From Strobilurus pachycystidiatus (lineage: Eukaryota > Basidiomycota > Agaricomycetes > Agaricales > Physalacriaceae): a stretch of 64,000 bases of DNA. The stretch covers positions 930,001 through 994,000 of the forward strand of contig JAHLMK010000006.1 of assembly GCA_019915135.1 (NCBI GenBank), in the 5' to 3' direction. Made by a program: the position numbers and the translations under genes. A model generated the notes under the pieces. It was not told the origin of the DNA. It saw only the letters and a program-made list of their open reading frames with translations, and ran no database searches. Positions within the stretch are counted from its first letter, which is position 1. Every line of letters begins with the position of its first letter. Positions 46,032-56,465 of the stretch are shown in pieces.

Positions 46032-46713
46032 CTTTCACGGTTGGTGGGCGGATGGTCTGGTGGTGGGAAAGATAAGCTAGTGATAAGCTGTAGTGTAACG
46101 AATGTCACGCAATAACATTCTGCACTTCCTCATTATGATTTCCGGAATCCAGGTTGATGATGCCCGGCTTTCCAATGCCCGCAATAATCACGGGGGTCAT
46201 TGACGCTGCAAACTGCCGCAATCTCCATGGGCCCGGAATGGTGAAAGTAGAGAAACGACGGTACCCTCCCACCAATCGGTACCGCCCACTAGAGAAGGAG
46301 GCATCCGGTACCGTACCACGATACGGCATAACACGCCAAGGACAATATCGGTGAGAACAAGGGAGATTTGAGGGCGATTCCAGACTATCATTTCGCGTAG
46401 CTTGAGGCGCCATGGCATTGGTGGCGGCCCCACGATCCTTTCTCCTTGTCCTCGACGTATAACGTTCCTTGAGCGTTCTGGCTTACAGCTCTGTAAGTAC
46501 TAGACGGGACTATCACATCACATAAATTCCTCGTGATGATCATATAGAAAGCGCACCTCGGAGTACACGACTAACAGAAAGGAAGCATGGCAAAGGTAGA
46601 AAGCGAATTTTCCCTTGTAATCGTCAATTAAATATACAATCCCGGGCACGCGTCCCGTTTTGCCTGGGGTATTAGTATTCTAAATATGATGGTATTAAAT
46701 TAACGAGTCTCCA
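46032..46713. other. Spacer between NLR 5' end and ERG3 3' end
   Basis: Contains the NLR promoter. A short palindrome-like GGTACCGTACC-type stretch occurs near 46260-46320 (GGTACC motifs repeated), without known role. No gene seen. Confidence 0.4.
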
Positions 46714-47729
46714 TTACTCCTGCTTGCCCTTCATCATCTGCACCTCCAGCAGCGGGTCCAATGTTTTGTCGGGCTGGCGGTACGAGCCGCCCGCGCGGTC
46801 CGCCCAGGTGAAGTACTGTCCATAGTTGACAGTAAAGTATATGTGATGCAGGGTATGGTGGGCGGGGCCGTTGATGACGGTCTCGAGGGGATGGCCGGTG
46901 ATCATGTCCGAGTCGTGGATGAAGATGGCCCAGAAGTTGACGAAGACGAAGAGGCCGAGGTAGACCATGCGGTGCAGTGGGAATATGAAGACGAAGATGT
47001 GGTATGGAAGGGACTGGATGTACCCGTCCAATGGGTGGAACGCGTGCGAGGAGAACGGAGTGGGGACTAGAAGAGGGAGAGAGATTAGTAAGACGGTAGA
47101 AATTGGAAGCGGGAATGGACGTACTAATCCACTTGTGGTGTGGCTTGTGGATGTACTTGTAGATGACCGGGATGTGCAGCCACCGGTGTGCCCAGTATAT
47201 GCAGTAATCGGTGAACAGAAGGAAGCTTTGAGCGGTGGTCAGCACTGGCCACGCGTCGGAGAAAAGGAGCTATAACTCACAATGGCACGCTCGCAAAGAG
47301 ATAGAAGTACCCATACGTATCCAGCCCATCGTACATCTTACTGTACCCGAGCACCTCTGCCTCGAACCACGGCAGGGTGAGGAGGACCATCCCGGGGAAG
47401 GACTTGAGACTGGTCATGATCTCCAGGCGGACCTGGTTCTTGAGAAAGCGCGGGTGGCGCATCATGTCGTGGTTGAATATGTATTTGTACGAGAGCCACG
47501 CCGTCGCGAAGTAGAGGACGTGGATTCCCAGGAGGGTCAGGACGAAAATAGAGATGAGCTGGCGCGGGATATACTCGCGCGGCCACGCGGAGACGGTCGG
47601 GCACGTCGCATTGCGCGCGGTGTCCCAGTACGCGGTGGGCTCGGTGGCGTTGACGGTGGCCTGCGGCAGGACGCGCGCCCAGACGTTGTCGAGCAGGTAC
47701 TCGTCGGCGACGTGCAGCAGGAGATCCAT
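46714..47729 (-). CDS. ERG3: Sterol C-5 desaturase (delta7-sterol 5(6)-desaturase)
   Basis: Exons 47729-47281, 47225-47125 and 47066-46714 close to 300 residues. Three histidine boxes ligand the di-iron site: HRWLH (163-167), HKPHH (176-180) and HHTLHH (253-258). Other family text: WFEAEVLGYSKMYD, IYWAHRWLHIPVIYKYIHKPHHKW, PTPFSSHAFHPLDGYIQSLPYHIF, and VNYGQYFTWADRAGGSYRQP. Hydrophobic segments at about 55-80, 105-130 and 205-235 place it in the ER membrane. The enzyme introduces the C5-C6 double bond in ergosterol synthesis; its loss is a known route to azole tolerance in yeasts. The first start (MDLLLHVADEYLLDN) fits the family N-terminus. Confidence 0.95.
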
Positions 47730-48171
47730 GGCGGAAGAGGGTGGGAGAGCGAGAGACAGCCGCCGGGAAATATCAGATCATTTTTATCGAACTTTTATTT
47801 CTTTGTCGGACCACTTTTCTTTCCCACATGGCAGATCGCCCGCAACTCCGGACCGATCTGGGTCGGAGTCTTGCCCCGACTTTGCGTCAAAGCTGCTGAC
47901 TTACCCTTTTGGTCGTACGTTTCCTGCGCATCCAGCCTTCTGCAGTCCAGGCAGCCTGTAGCCTGTAATGCTAATCCGGACCAGGAATATTCTCCGCAAC
48001 TTGCCGCAATAAGCTTTCTGACTTGGTTATATCCGAGCTAATAGCAGCTGCTATCGCCGTGGACTCTGTGTGGCGCACTTCACAGCATGAATGTTCTTCG
48101 ACGTGACGTCCTAGGCCGCTACTTATACGGCTCGCCCAGCAGGAATCCTCAGCGGCTACACTTCCCCTCCG
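47730..48171. promoter_or_regulatory. Divergent promoter region of ERG3 and the orphan gene at 48172
   Basis: 440 bp between two divergent starts. No clear TATA box; nothing coding recognised. Confidence 0.4.
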
Positions 48172-48827
48172 ATGCACAGCTTGTCCCTCAGCCTCTGTCT
48201 CTCTGTGCTCGTCTCCTCGTTCGTCCTCCCTGGTCCACCGTGGATGGGCCATCATGGTGATTCTCTGAATGGCAGAGACTGGGAATCACGCCCGAGCTTT
48301 GTACTAGACTACAGCGTCTACCCTCTCACTGCCGAAAACATCTGTGCGCCTCCCAAGTTGTCTTCTGCTAAAGCCCCAGGCATACCTAACCCACTCTCTC
48401 CAGGCTACGCGTGGCTCTGCCTACCCTCGACCCACCTTCTCGGTCACGACGCCCTACCCTTCCTTTCCCGGACTCCTGTGCCAAAACACTTGGTGGTAAG
48501 AGCTTCCCACTCACTACCTTATCCCTGTCCGTGTCCGATTTAACCCATATCTACAGTCGGGCGCCCGAGAAGGCTGCTCTGAATCGGAAGTAGAACCACC
48601 ACCTCGCCCGGACGCCGAAGGGTTCCTTGACGCCTGGGAGGTGTTCATTGACGTGAGTGCTATTACTGGTTCCGCGCCGCAGCGTTCCCTGATTGCTTGT
48701 ATAGCATCAGGACCAAGGCGGTGAAGAGGAGGTGGTGAAGATCGTGATGAGGAACGTCCCGGAGTCTGCTAGGTTCTGTCGGGGACTCTTTGGAGGCGAG
48801 TCTCCCGTGCTTCTTGGCACTCGCTAG
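48172..48827 (+). CDS. Hypothetical 3-exon protein
   Basis: Exons 48172-48495, 48557-48652 and 48705-48827 join in frame (all phase 0, donors GTAAGA and GTGAGT) to 180 residues. The N-terminus MHSLSLSLCLSVLVSSFVL is signal-peptide-like. The middle is Pro-rich (LSPGYAWLCLPSTHLLGHDALPF); exon 2 is acidic (SESEVEPPPRPDAEGFLDAWEVFID); exon 3 ends in RFCRGLFGGESPVLLGTR. Clean splice signals argue for a real gene, but I recognise no family. It could instead be cytosolic with an upstream start missed. Confidence 0.55.
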
Positions 48828-50180
48828 AACTCATCTTACTAAAGGCGTCGCGGGAAGAAGGACAATGTGCAGCGGTGGCGATCTCAACTGAGCCCGTGTG
48901 CTGTTATGTAGAAATGGACTATGATATTATGTGTTTTGATCCCGAGTCGAAATCGACATCTTCCTCAACTGGATATGTAGAGAATGAACGATGCTGGAGG
49001 TCGCCCGGAGCTTTCGCCGAGTCCTCACTTCCCCGCCGACAAACACTTCCATCTCCTGATCTTCCCTCGGTAGTGAGCAGAATCGATTGCCAACATCGAC
49101 TCTGCCCGTGCATGGGATCTCCCACTGTCAGCAGCGACCTACGGCCGTCCTTCCTCACGGAACTCTGCACGATCTAGCAGAACGTTGGCAACTCAAATCT
49201 TTCTGAACTTCGACGGTGGGCACCTCTCGAACAGATACGTGTAGCCAAAAGCTATTTCTCCGAGCGCTAACTTGTGCTTGTCAATCACACTCTCCTAGAC
49301 TTCCATCTTGACTCTTGAAGCTTGAGGCTCCAAGCGCCACTGACAAAGACTGCCAGTGTACCGCTTTCTCAGTGTATGAACTGCGCACTGATTTCTGCGA
49401 CTCGTAAACTGACACATACGGGCAGGCGACGAGCAATGTGAAGTCTTATGAACTGCCAGCTGGGCAACCCATAAGGGCGATACTGGTCGAGTCTTCGGTA
49501 CTATAACAAGGTAAGTATGCCAGACAATGATGAATATTTTGGACGGCATGGAAAGCCTCGGAGAATCATCGTAAGTACAGTGGCGGGTCTCAATCTCCCC
49601 ATCTAGAACAGAACAATCGGCACTTCTCCAGTAACTGAAGTATCCTTTCTCGGGCCTGTTGCGCAGCTGGTGAGGACATGAGCAGTGCTAGTAAGTCGCT
49701 CGTATGTAGAGCCGTGGCCCTACTGCATACAAAGACCGGCAATGACAGCTATGTTCACCGGATCAAACAAAACAGCGCAAGCGCCACCTTGACGTTCCAA
49801 AGAAGAGTCCGACTAGAGTCCGGTATACTGGACAGACCCAACCTCTGATTGAAATCAACAAGCGGCAAAAAAGAATACACCAGGAGTTGTTACGATGGTA
49901 ACTTACCAGTCGGATAAACGCACTGGTAAGCGAACTGGAGCATCCGTTGGAATCTAAGAATTCAAGGTAGCTCGAGTAAGTATAAAGCGACCGAATAATC
50001 TGTTGCAGATGGCCGAACAATGGCCGAACATCCCGCCCTTCCCTGTACTTTGACCACCATCTTCCACCATCTTCCGCTTTCATCCTCAGGAGCTAACGAC
50101 TCGGCTCAATCAATCAACATGCCTGGAAGATGACGAAGTGGGCATCTATGCAGCCTGATCCTGGCTGAACATCAACTTAC
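48828..50180. other. Gene-poor 1.35 kb
   Basis: ORFs up to 106 codons on both strands overlap and show no motif. The right end is the promoter of the alpha/beta hydrolase. Confidence 0.4.
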
Positions 50181-51442
50181 ATGACGACCACCACCATCAC
50201 AGCCAAAGGCAGGCGGTATGGCCACCTCTCAGCGGGCGAGAAAGTCAAGTTATACTTCTGGATGAACGTCCTACGTGCGTCTGGTGTTTCTCTATGTATT
50301 TCTCCCGCTAAATGCGCTCAACGTACATAGCATGGAACGTGCTGTACCACCTCATGTCCGAGACGTCGTCGCCCAAGCCGTGGCGGCGCATCGTCTGCGA
50401 GTCGATAGCGCGGTTCTCCACCCGCAAGTTCCCCACGTTCGCGCCGCAGTATCTGCTGCAGTCGTCTGTCCACATCCACAGCCAGTGGGCGCGCCGGCAT
50501 CGGTTACCGCGAACGGTCGACATCCTCCCGGACGACGCCAGCCTCATGTGGATCGGCCCAAAGTGCTTGGATAACGTCATATTGTTCATTCATGGTACGC
50601 GTTGCACGCTGTTTGCTGGTGGTGGTGCGTGTTGCTGAACGGCGCATTGGCAGGCGGCGGCTTCATCTGCCCCATGGCGGATTTTACCAACAACTTCCTC
50701 TTGCACATCCGCTCGGAAATAGAGAGAACACGCGGTGTGAATGTAGGACTGTGTGCGCTGGCATACAGTGAGTCCATTTGCTCATAGATGTACTATCACA
50801 CCTAAGTCATCACTAGACCTCATACCCGAAGGCCGCTTCCCCAGCCAACTCCGCGACGCCCACGCCGCCGTCGAATTTCTCCTTCAATCAGGCGTGCAAC
50901 CCTCCAAGCTCCAGCTGCTCGGCGAGTCCGCCGGAGCCACGATCATCCTCCAACTCCTGCGCCACGTCATTCACCCACACCCGGCTGTCGAGCCGCTCCC
51001 GCGCGACACCCTCTTCGCCGGCGCGTGCCTCATCTCCCCCGGCCTCCCCATTCGCGACGACGACGACCTAGCGCACAAGCGCGACCTCATCAACCTCAAA
51101 AGCATACACGAGTTCTTTGCGCTCCTGATGGACGACGTGCTCGAGAGTGATATGTACTACCTCCAGCCGGCGGAGGGGTTCCTGGAGGGACTGGAGGCGC
51201 GCGTGATGATCACGTCGGGGACGGATGAGCTCATGGCGTGTGCGCACAGACGCTTGCGGGACGAGCTCGCGCGGTCCGTGGATGTGGATTTGACGTGGGT
51301 GCCGGACGAGGGCGGGATCCATTCGGGGCCGGTGTTTGACTTTCCGATGAGCATCGTTCATGGGGAGCCGTACGTTGGCGAGACGACGTGCAGGATTGTG
51401 GACTGGCTTGGGGATGGGTTTGAGACGATTCTTGAGGTTTAG
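50181..51442 (+). CDS. Alpha/beta-hydrolase, hormone-sensitive-lipase type
   Basis: Exons 50181-50274, 50331-50594, 50654-50767 and 50817-51442 close to 365 residues. The oxyanion motif HGGGF spans the second intron, the nucleophile elbow is GESAG, and the acid and His are likely in TSGTDELMA and GGIHSGPVF, the order found in the alpha/beta-hydrolase-3/HSL family. The N-terminal ~100 residues (WNVLYHLMSETSSPKPWRRI) form the usual cap. Such fungal enzymes hydrolyse short-chain esters or lipids inside the cell; substrate unknown. No signal peptide. Confidence 0.88.
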
Positions 51443-51533
51443 AGTAAGTATGTGGATGGAGGGCACTCGAATCGCGACATATAGACTACGGGTTCTTCAG
51501 TACTACAAGCATTAGGAGACTATAGTCATAGGG

Positions 51534-53693
51534 TCACAGCTCATGGTTTCGAACACAACGGTATACGCCGAGAGCTGCGCAACAGGCCCGGGAGAGCCAA
51601 TAATGCATAATGCAGCAATGAAAGCATGATTGGCGCGATGACACCTTCAGAAATTTACTGAAGAGGCCGATACGACGATACTGACTCCCCCTTTTCTTTT
51701 GAACTTCTGCATCGACTTGTACCACTACTATCCCTTGCACGGCCCGCACATCTTTTTTGAACTCAAGACGGTGGTGCAACAAGACCACGGAAACACTCCT
51801 GGCACCTCTGAATGAGTTCCCTTTGGAGCTGTCCACAATACAGACGCCGATGTGCTGCATGCGTCGTTTTGTAGCCTCGTCAATCCATGGTGAATCGACT
51901 GTGGCCAGATCTAGTTCCCCTCCGTCGCCCTTGTTGGCTAAGCGGTACACCATAGCATGTGGTACCATGACACAGTCTACCACCACAGGTGCACGAAGAA
52001 CGAGCATGCCTCCAGTGACTGCGCCAAAGGGAAGCTCCGGACTTTGTATTGTTGTTTCGCAGTGCACCACCTGAGCAAGGAACACTCCTTCATCGAGGGA
52101 CATATCACCGCTTTTGACCTGAACATCGACTGCTGCCCAAGACCATGAAGGCGCTCTGTACTCCTTCGGAAGTTCATGGTCCCTCGGGCTGTCCTTATGC
52201 CTAAGCAAGTCGGCTAGAACCGTGCTTCGCCACAGGCCTGCGAGGTAAGGACTTTGGATGACTTTGTGGAAATTCTTCAGCGAGTGACGCAATGGCAACC
52301 AACTTGTCTCCAGACACTGTTATACGGCGGTGGGTGTAGTTCTCGACCATGAGCTTCCACACTCTGTGGACTGCCTCCATCTCCTCCGGCGTGCCTGGTG
52401 ACTTTTGGAGATGGGAAATCGGAGTAGGCTCGCTCGTATCGACCCACAGTGCGTAGTCTGCGCCACCGATGTTCCGAGTGCACGTCTGGCAGCGATACTG
52501 GAGTGTGTGTGACGCGAATATGAGCTCACGCGGGGGAAGGAAATACTCCTGCATGCACCATCCACGTCCGTTGACTGGTTCAGCTTCACTATAGTATCGT
52601 GATTCAGACCCCGCAAGTGATATTGTCCCAGTTCGTTCACGTAGTAGTGACCGTAGGCGTAAAATTTCGGCCACCCTGCCTTTCCGACCCGCCTTCGGTA
52701 GTCGAAATGGGAGAATTGTATCACCAGTGTCCACAGACAGTAGCATGCCTTTACGGTTCTTCAAGAAACCCTCGCTGACACAGTGTGCGCTCGCGACAAC
52801 GATGGTTATATATGAATCCTGGTAAACATTCCGCATGTGCGACAGCTCGTGGATCTTGTCGGAGTCGGAGTCCTGGATGATGCACAAGGTGTCTGCCCAC
52901 AGGTAACGCACACCAAGCCGGTTTGTTGTGAGGATCGCGTCAAGGATTGTTTGAGGGAGGTGTGAGGCATCGATGCCATGTATGTAGGATTCAATGTTCT
53001 GCGTGGTGGTACTGTGAGGCTGTGCTTCACCCCAGACATAACTGAGTGCGACATAGCGCTCGCGCTGTCCGTTTGTGATGACTAGTCGGGGGTGAGACGG
53101 GTTGTTGCAGTCAATAACACGCGTCGGAAGACAGGGACAGGGATCTGACGGTAGTAGGCAATTGGGGTGGTCACTGAAGCAGTCTTCCATTAGCTTCCTC
53201 GCAAGGGATATGGAGCGTTCGGATCCAACATCGTGATGGAGGCTCCTTCCCCGTATGAAGGGCGCCGCCAAATTATCTGCAGGCCTTGGAGTTAATTCTC
53301 GAAGGAATGGAGTGTATGAAACTCACCGTAGTCAGTGTATAGATACCCGTCAGTGACCTTGTGGTCGTTCAAATACAAGCAAAACAGAGATAAAGAGTCA
53401 GGCCCAGAGTTGTCTCTGCCCATAGTGACCTTCAGACTGTCCTCGGATTCCGTTTCCGACAGCATCCACAAACCCTCTTTAGCAATGAACCTGCACCAAC
53501 GACAGCCCTGCTTGGCCCGTCTCCGGATCTCTTTCGTACTCGTCGTATATGCGAAGCCGCCACTTAGAGTTTCGGGAGATACCTGCTGTTCCGTCACTTG
53601 GATTGAATCAAACACTGACAACATTCCAAATTGGTTAGCAAGCAATTCTGTCCAGCATTTTTTGCATACGCTTGAAGGTCTACCGTTCAACAT
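51534..53693 (-). pseudogene. HET (heterokaryon incompatibility) domain protein, frameshifted
   Basis: Exon 1 (53693-53327) and exon 2 (53276 onward) encode a HET protein. Exon 1 has CxxC-type pairs (CKKCW, CRWC) and the start was put at MLNGRPSS. Exon 2 carries the HET core: ERYVALSYVWGEAQPH, the GVRYLWADTLCIIQDSDSDK block, MRNVYQDSYITIVVAS, and GRGWCMQEYFLPPRELIF. At 52270-52275 the frame ending AIASLAEEF changes: one extra base moves the conserved FHKVIQSPYLAGLW...RAPSWSWA text into another frame, which then stays open to 51534. No splice sites flank the site. As written, the protein stops at 52201 and loses the C-terminal third. HET proteins trigger cell death on fusion with an incompatible strain. 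Confidence 0.78.
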
Positions 53694-54127
53694 AGCGCAT
53701 ACGGAAAGCCATTTTTTGCTGACACCTCTGGAAAAGCGAGAGTTGGAGGTCGGCATGAGAGGCGTGGGGCGTGGGAACGAACACGATGCCAAGTCGGATT
53801 TCGGACTGCTTTACCGTTCAAGCGTCCACTTGGACCACCATCGCTGCGGTTTGGCTATCATCAGAGATACCAAATTCCCGACGTTCACTTCCTTGTCTCC
53901 CTTCAAGTTTTCAATTTCCCTCGTCTTACAGAACTCAAACTCGGCCCCGCCTCTCCCTTGTACGGAGGCTGTCCGGCCCGCCACCGCTCATGTGCTGATC
54001 CTCCTTGCAATTATCGCCCTCAATGTATTCATAGACGCGGACCGCTCATCTTGGTCGTGACCACACACCCCACCGCCGCCGGGACTATAAACGCAATACC
54101 AATGATGGGCTTTCCATTTCTCCGACA
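53694..54127 (+). promoter_or_regulatory. Divergent promoter region; TATA box for CE16 copy 2
   Basis: TATAAA at 54086-54091 lies only 37 bp before the ATG of the esterase, implying a very short leader. The rest of the spacer serves the HET gene on the other strand. Confidence 0.45.
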
Positions 54128-55276
54128 ATGTCGTGTGCCCTCCTCGCCTTCCTAACACTATGCATCCTCGGAGTCGGAGAGGCTCGGGGGATAAAGCCCG
54201 GACAAATCAAGAACCTGGTCACGTTCGGCGACAGCTACACGGACACGTTCACGCCTGCCGATGGGGGCGTCGCCTGGCCCGACTACGTGCCGGGGATCGC
54301 GCTGTACCCGTACGCGCGCTCCGGGGCGACGTGTTCGAACTTGATCACGCCGCGTCCGTTCCCGTCCATCTTTGAGAGTCAGCTGCCGACGTACCTCGCG
54401 GAGGTGGCGAACGGGTCGGTGGTGCTGAACCCGCACGAGACGTTGTATTCGGAGTGGATTGGGACGAACGACCTGGGGAGCAAGTCGTTGATCATTGGCG
54501 CGAACTCGGGGGACTTGGTACAGGTGACGGAGTGTATGGTCGAGTGGGTGAAGGTGCTGTATGACAGTGGGGCGAGGAACTTTTTGTTCCAGAATGTAGG
54601 TATCCTAGTACATCTCCAGGTTTGGCAACTTCGACGCTGACTTGTGGGGTATGTAGATGCTCCCATTGAACCTCGTCAAGCTGTACCAGGTCGACTCGTA
54701 CCCGAACGTCTACTATCCCTTCGCTCGGAATACGACCGAGTGGAATCTGTTCATCACGGAGATGGTTCTCTCCGCGAACAAACTGACCGAGTTGATGCTG
54801 AAGGATCTCGCTCCCAGGCTCTCGGGCGCCCACATCGGTATGTCGAGACGCCCAGGAACTCTGATGAGACACGACACCTCTGATTCGCACTGCACTTGTA
54901 GGTATATTTGACTCGCACTCGCTTTTCCAGGACATGCACGACAACCCAAGTGAGTACCTGAATGGAACAGCGCCACTGAACGTCACCGGCTGCGTGAACG
55001 CGTGCGTGTACTCTTCGGAGAACATCACAGCAGCGCCTGTTTGTGAGACTGCCAAGGGTACTGACCGGGATAGTTTCTTGTGGTACGTGTATTTCCTGCT
55101 GTGTGGCCACCTTTAACTCGCTACAGGTACGATGAGGTAAGGACTCTGGTATCTTGGCAGGAACTTTCTGAGATGACAACCAGTTGCACCCGAGCGAGCA
55201 AGCAGATAGGATTGTCGGGAGGGAGATTGGGAAAGTGATCAAGGGCAAGAGCAGTTGGGTTAGCTGGATCTCGTGA
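54128..55276 (+). CDS. GDSL/SGNH esterase, CE16-type, secreted (copy 2)
   Basis: Exons 54128-54595, 54657-54837, 54902-55082, 55127-55136 and 55184-55276 close to 310 residues. Signal peptide about 1-19; block I TFGDSYTD with the catalytic Ser; SEWIGTNDLG oxyanion block; catalytic Asp/His in DELHPSEQAD, where Asp-Glu is encoded by a 10-nt exon. Text is collinear with copy 1 at 25681-24592 (RPFPSIFESQLP, ECMVxWVKVLYxSGARNF, LNGTAPLNVTG, GTDRDSFLW). Carbohydrate esterase family 16 members deacetylate hemicellulose fragments. GC content is higher than in copy 1. A decayed tandem copy follows at 55375. Confidence 0.9.
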
Positions 55277-55374
55277 ACCACCGCCATTGTTAGAGGATCC
55301 CGTAGTTTATAGTACTTACTGTCAATGTAGCTGCATTCAGTGTTAGATGACTCTTTCCCTTGTACCGGCCCAGC

Positions 55375-55975
55375 GGACGGTGTCATCAAACTCAATTCCT
55401 CGCCTTCCCTCGAGAGACGGAGTCCGGACAAATCAAGAAGCTACTTGGACACTACGTACTGGCATGGACTCGTACGCGCGCTCCGGGTGGTGCTGAACAT
55501 GTTGAATGACCAGGACCTGGGGTGCAGGTTGGCACAAACTTGTGGATTGTGGCGCAGCGGCATATGGTTGAGTGGGTGAAGTGCTGTATGACAGTGGGGC
55601 GAGGCATGTAGGCGCGACGGTCATGCAGAACTTCAGGAGTGGATGTTCCCGTTAAGCTGTATCAAGTCCGAACAAAGTTTACGACCGAGTTTATCTGCTC
55701 AATCCTATGTAAGCTCGGTATGTATGTAGACATCCAGAAACTTTGAAGTTTTGACAACGCAGGTGCCGATGAGTGCCTGAATGGAACAGCGCCACTCCAG
55801 GACATGACAACCAAGTCCGTGCCGAGTAAGTAATTGATGATGAGTACCTGGATGGAATGTCACCGGCCGACTCTTCGGGAGATGCCACACCGCCGAGGGA
55901 TGTGGGACGTTATTGCGTGATTTCTATGCTGTCTGGCAAGAAGGTATCTTGGCAGGAACTTGTTTACATTTCATC
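55375..55975 (+). pseudogene. Shredded tandem relic of CE16 copy 2
   Basis: Short collinear pieces of the preceding esterase gene recur with large deletions between them: a piece of the start of the mature protein (CCGGACAAATCAAGAA, 55424), the ATGGTTGAGTGGGTGAAG..TGACAGTGGGGCGAGG piece (55564), two versions of the CTGAATGGAACAGCGCCACT piece, one at 55777 and a diverged one near 55847, and even the intron piece GGTATCTTGGCAGGAACTT (55943). Order is kept but the frame is destroyed. This indicates a tandem duplication followed by repeated deletion. Confidence 0.75.
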
Positions 55976-56465
55976 TGAGACGAGGATTGGGTTGCGAATC
56001 ACTCGAAACAAACGGTTGGAGGATCCTGTCAATGTTGTTTACCGTTGCGCCGAGCTCCGGCAGGGTAAGCAGTCGGTGTTGTGCCCACGACAGGTGCGAG
56101 CATGTCATTGTATGGTCGGGTAATACCGCTGAGGGTCGGGTTTTCTGTGGCGTATCATGTCAATGATATTCAATTTCAAGTACTGAGAGTTGGATCCGAA
56201 GATAAGAATACCAAGCTGGCCAAGTGGGCAGAGAGCAAGGCAGGTGGGTTGGGCGTATTTCTTCTTGTCAAGTGCGAGCTCTCGGTAGTATACTTGAATA
56301 GCTGTTTATATAGGCAAGGCACCGTCATTTAGTCTATTGATACCACGTTTGATCGATTCGCTGAGATAAACCGGGTTGAGCGATAGGGACTGGCGGGGAC
56401 CGCCACCTTGACCCTGTGTGTTTGCTTTGTTATCTTGTCGTATTTCGGATCCTCTCTGCTATGCA
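55976..56465. promoter_or_regulatory. Upstream region of the OPT gene
   Basis: No ORF of interest; presumed promoter and leader of the transporter. The relic's similarity fades into this region at its left end. Confidence 0.35.

Noticed and set aside
47235..48041. 268-codon plus-strand ORF
   Set aside because: Antisense to ERG3 exon 1 and its promoter; Arg/Glu-rich with no recognisable domain.
53335..54060. 241-codon plus-strand ORF
   Set aside because: Largely antisense to HET exon 1, with no family match or promoter of its own.
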